Shown here: piece after piece, positions 62,656-64,000 of the stretch
Layout: each line of letters starts with the position of its first letter
How positions within the stretch are numbered: position 1 is the stretch's first letter
DNA from: Arachnia rubra
Lineage (GTDB): Bacteria; Actinomycetota; Actinomycetes; Propionibacteriales; Propionibacteriaceae
Length of the DNA stretch: 64,000 nucleotides
NCBI RefSeq assembly: GCF_019973735.1
Contig: NZ_AP024463.1
Location: 2,170,001-2,234,000 of the forward strand
Reading direction: 5' to 3'
The notes under the pieces: model-generated
The model's database searches: none
The model's input: only the letters and a program-made list of their open reading frames with translations
What the model was told of the DNA's origin: nothing
Position numbers and translations under genes: made by a program

Positions 62656-63939
62656 ATGGGATTCAGGAAGATCACGGCCAGGTTCGCGGGGCTCGCCGCA
62701 GCAGTCCTGCTGGCGGCCGGGACCCTCGTCGGATGCGTGAACGCGAGCGATGTGAAGGCGGAGGAACCCGCCTCGGTGAGCAGCACAGCGCCGGCCACGA
62801 AAGCCTCGACCACCTCCGCGGGAACCACGACCGGCTCCAGCGCCGGGGCCACCTCGGCGGCGAGTACCGCAGCCGGCACGAACACCGAGCTGCCCTCCGG
62901 TCAGGTGAGCGTGACCATCGACGGTAAGTCCACGACCCTGTCCGGTGCCTACGTCGTCGACGGCATCGACGCGGTGATCGACGGCGGAACCTACTCCTCC
63001 GCCACCGCCGACCAGGCCGTCTTCCTGGTGGTCAACGGCGGCAGCCTGACCATCAGGAACGCCGGGATCACCAAATCCGGGGACACCTCCAACGAGGAGC
63101 AGTCGAACTTCTACGGATTCAATTCCGCGGTGCTGGTGGCCGGTGAGGGATCCAGCGTGACGGTGGAGAACACGACCATCACCACCCAGTCATCCGGTTC
63201 GAACGGTGTCGTGGCCACCGGCGGCGCCACCGCCACGGTGGGGCAGACCACCATCGAGACCCACGCGAACTCCTCGCGTGGCCTGCACGCCACCTACCAG
63301 GGAGCCATCACCGGCGAGAACGTGGCCATCCACACGCGCGGAGCGCACTCCGCCACCCTGGCCACCGACCGCGGCAACGGCACCGTCACGGTCACCGGGA
63401 CCAACGACCTGAACACCGAGGGCGACGGCTCTCCCCTGCTGTACTCCACCGGCCAGATCTCGGCCAGCGGGGTCACGGGGGAGGCGAAGGACTCCGAGGT
63501 GGTCGTGGTGGAAGGCAAGAACTCCGCCACCCTGACCGATTCCACGGTCACATCCAACGGCAAGAAGGCCGTGATGCTCTACCAGTCCTTCAGCGGTGAC
63601 GCGCACGACAAGGACGCCACCGCCACCCGGTCCACGTTCACGATGACCAACACGAAACTCACCGCAAACGGCACGGACGCGGTGCTCTACGCCACCAACA
63701 CCACCACCTCCGCGACCCTCACGAACGTGGAGATCACCTCCAGCGCCTCAGTCGGCGTCAAAGCCGACGAGGACCGCTGGGGCAAGTCCGGAAGCAACGG
63801 AGCCACGCTGCACCTGATCCTGGACGGCACCACCATCACCGGCGGTGCGACGGCAGGAAGCAGCTCGGCGATCACCATCGCTTCCACCAACGGTGGCAAG
63901 GTGGAGGGGGAGGTGAGCGGTTCGGTCACCAATTCCTGA
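62656..63939 (+). CDS. Thr-rich surface lipoprotein with beta-helix repeats
   Basis: A 427-residue exported protein. Signal AGLAAAVLLAAGTLVGC ends in C27 (GTLVGC lipobox). A Ser/Thr/Ala-rich linker (to about residue 75) precedes about 350 residues of beta-strand repeats (DAVIDGGTYSSATADQAVFLVVNGGSLTIRNAGITKSG; VTVENTTITTQSSGSNGVVATGGATATVGQTTIETHANSSRG), consistent with a right-handed parallel beta-helix, as in adhesins and polysaccharide-binding proteins. AAAGGCGGG precedes the ATG. A strong terminator follows. Ligand unknown. Confidence 0.75.
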   Translation: MGFRKITARFAGLAAAVLLAAGTLVGCVNASDVKAEEPASVSSTAPATKASTTSAGTTTGSSAGATSAASTAAGTNTELPSGQVSVTIDGKSTTLSGAYVVDGIDAVIDGGTYSSATADQAVFLVVNGGSLTIRNAGITKSGDTSNEEQSNFYGFNSAVLVAGEGSSVTVENTTITTQSSGSNGVVATGGATATVGQTTIETHANSSRGLHATYQGAITGENVAIHTRGAHSATLATDRGNGTVTVTGTNDLNTEGDGSPLLYSTGQISASGVTGEAKDSEVVVVEGKNSATLTDSTVTSNGKKAVMLYQSFSGDAHDKDATATRSTFTMTNTKLTANGTDAVLYATNTTTSATLTNVEITSSASVGVKADEDRWGKSGSNGATLHLILDGTTITGGATAGSSSAITIASTNGGKVEGEVSGSVTNS

Positions 63940-63949
63940 CATGGCTACA

Positions 63950-63984
63950 ACGGGCGGCCGGGAATCCCTCCCCCGGCCGCCCGT
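63950..63984 (+). terminator. Terminator after the beta-helix lipoprotein
   Basis: ACGGGCGGCCGGG (63950-63962) pairs exactly with CCCGGCCGCCCGT (63972-63984), 13 bp, ten bases after the stop. No long T-run. Nothing identifiable in 63985-64000. Confidence 0.7.
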
Positions 63985-64000
63985 CCATGCCGCCAGCCGC

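Overview
The window is high-GC actinobacterial chromosome, most likely from the Propionibacteriaceae. The evidence is a WhiB regulator, actinobacteria-restricted families (DUF3039, DUF3499, DUF2017, DUF3618, TIGR03085, TIGR03089), an acyl-CoA carboxylase epsilon subunit, DivIVA-type polar coiled coils and GTG starts fused to upstream stops. Two blocks match the gene order I recall from Mycobacterium tuberculosis: pncB-clpS-DUF2017-murI-rph-rdgB (Rv1330c-Rv1341), and ahcY, manB, DUF3499, whiB2, manC, LCP, purE/purK, PH protein, birA, accD5, accE5, maf, accA3 (Rv3248c-Rv3285). This was recalled, not searched. The genus is not resolved.

Layout. 1-10.4 kb is mixed housekeeping: a partial alcohol dehydrogenase, an FMN reductase, bioB behind a palindromic operator, two identical tRNA-Lys genes, a peroxiredoxin, a YigZ/IMPACT protein, a frameshifted BCCT osmolyte transporter, pdxH, a DUF1707 protein, tRNA-Leu, dinB and folA. 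10.4-19.8 kb is a tight five-gene cassette: DUF5682, vWA, SWIM, WGR-DUF4132 and MoxR AAA+ ATPase. It lies between folA and thyA, which are usually neighbours. It resembles the E. coli yehI/yehL/yehM/yehP/yehQ set and the MoxR-vWA systems proposed to act in biological conflict. Its WGR-DUF4132 gene is broken by an exact 11-bp tandem duplication. 19.8-23.7 kb is the overlapping operon clpS-DUF2017-murI-rph-rdgB-thyA. 23.7-33.5 kb holds pncB, malQ, an RDD protein, DUF3039, and the operon DUF3499-manB-Trm112-SIS-aroQ-ahcY.

33.5-46.5 kb is cell-envelope biosynthesis: a 1000-residue membrane glycosyltransferase with a DUF5719 partner, a whiB2-like gene (frameshifted), manC, a second glycosyltransferase, two LCP ligases in divergent orientation, and a DUF3352 protein. 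46.5-59.2 kb holds purE/purK, a PH-domain protein and the biotin-carboxylase module (birA, accD, accE, maf, later accA), interrupted by a DUF6882 gene and a pair of polar coiled-coil proteins, then cysE. 59.3-61.9 kb is visibly AT-richer and carries a 639-residue protein with an HNH-like zinc motif, plus a frameshifted lipoprotein. The window ends with a TIGR03085 protein and a Thr-rich beta-helix lipoprotein.

Four genes have intact halves separated by a small indel: BCCT and whiB (one extra base in 8-base C/G runs), DUF4132 (11-bp duplication) and a lipoprotein (one extra base). Each may be real decay, reversible slippage or sequence error. The strongest candidate for an under-described system is the 10.4-19.8 kb cassette. 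The second is the AT-rich HNH-like gene.
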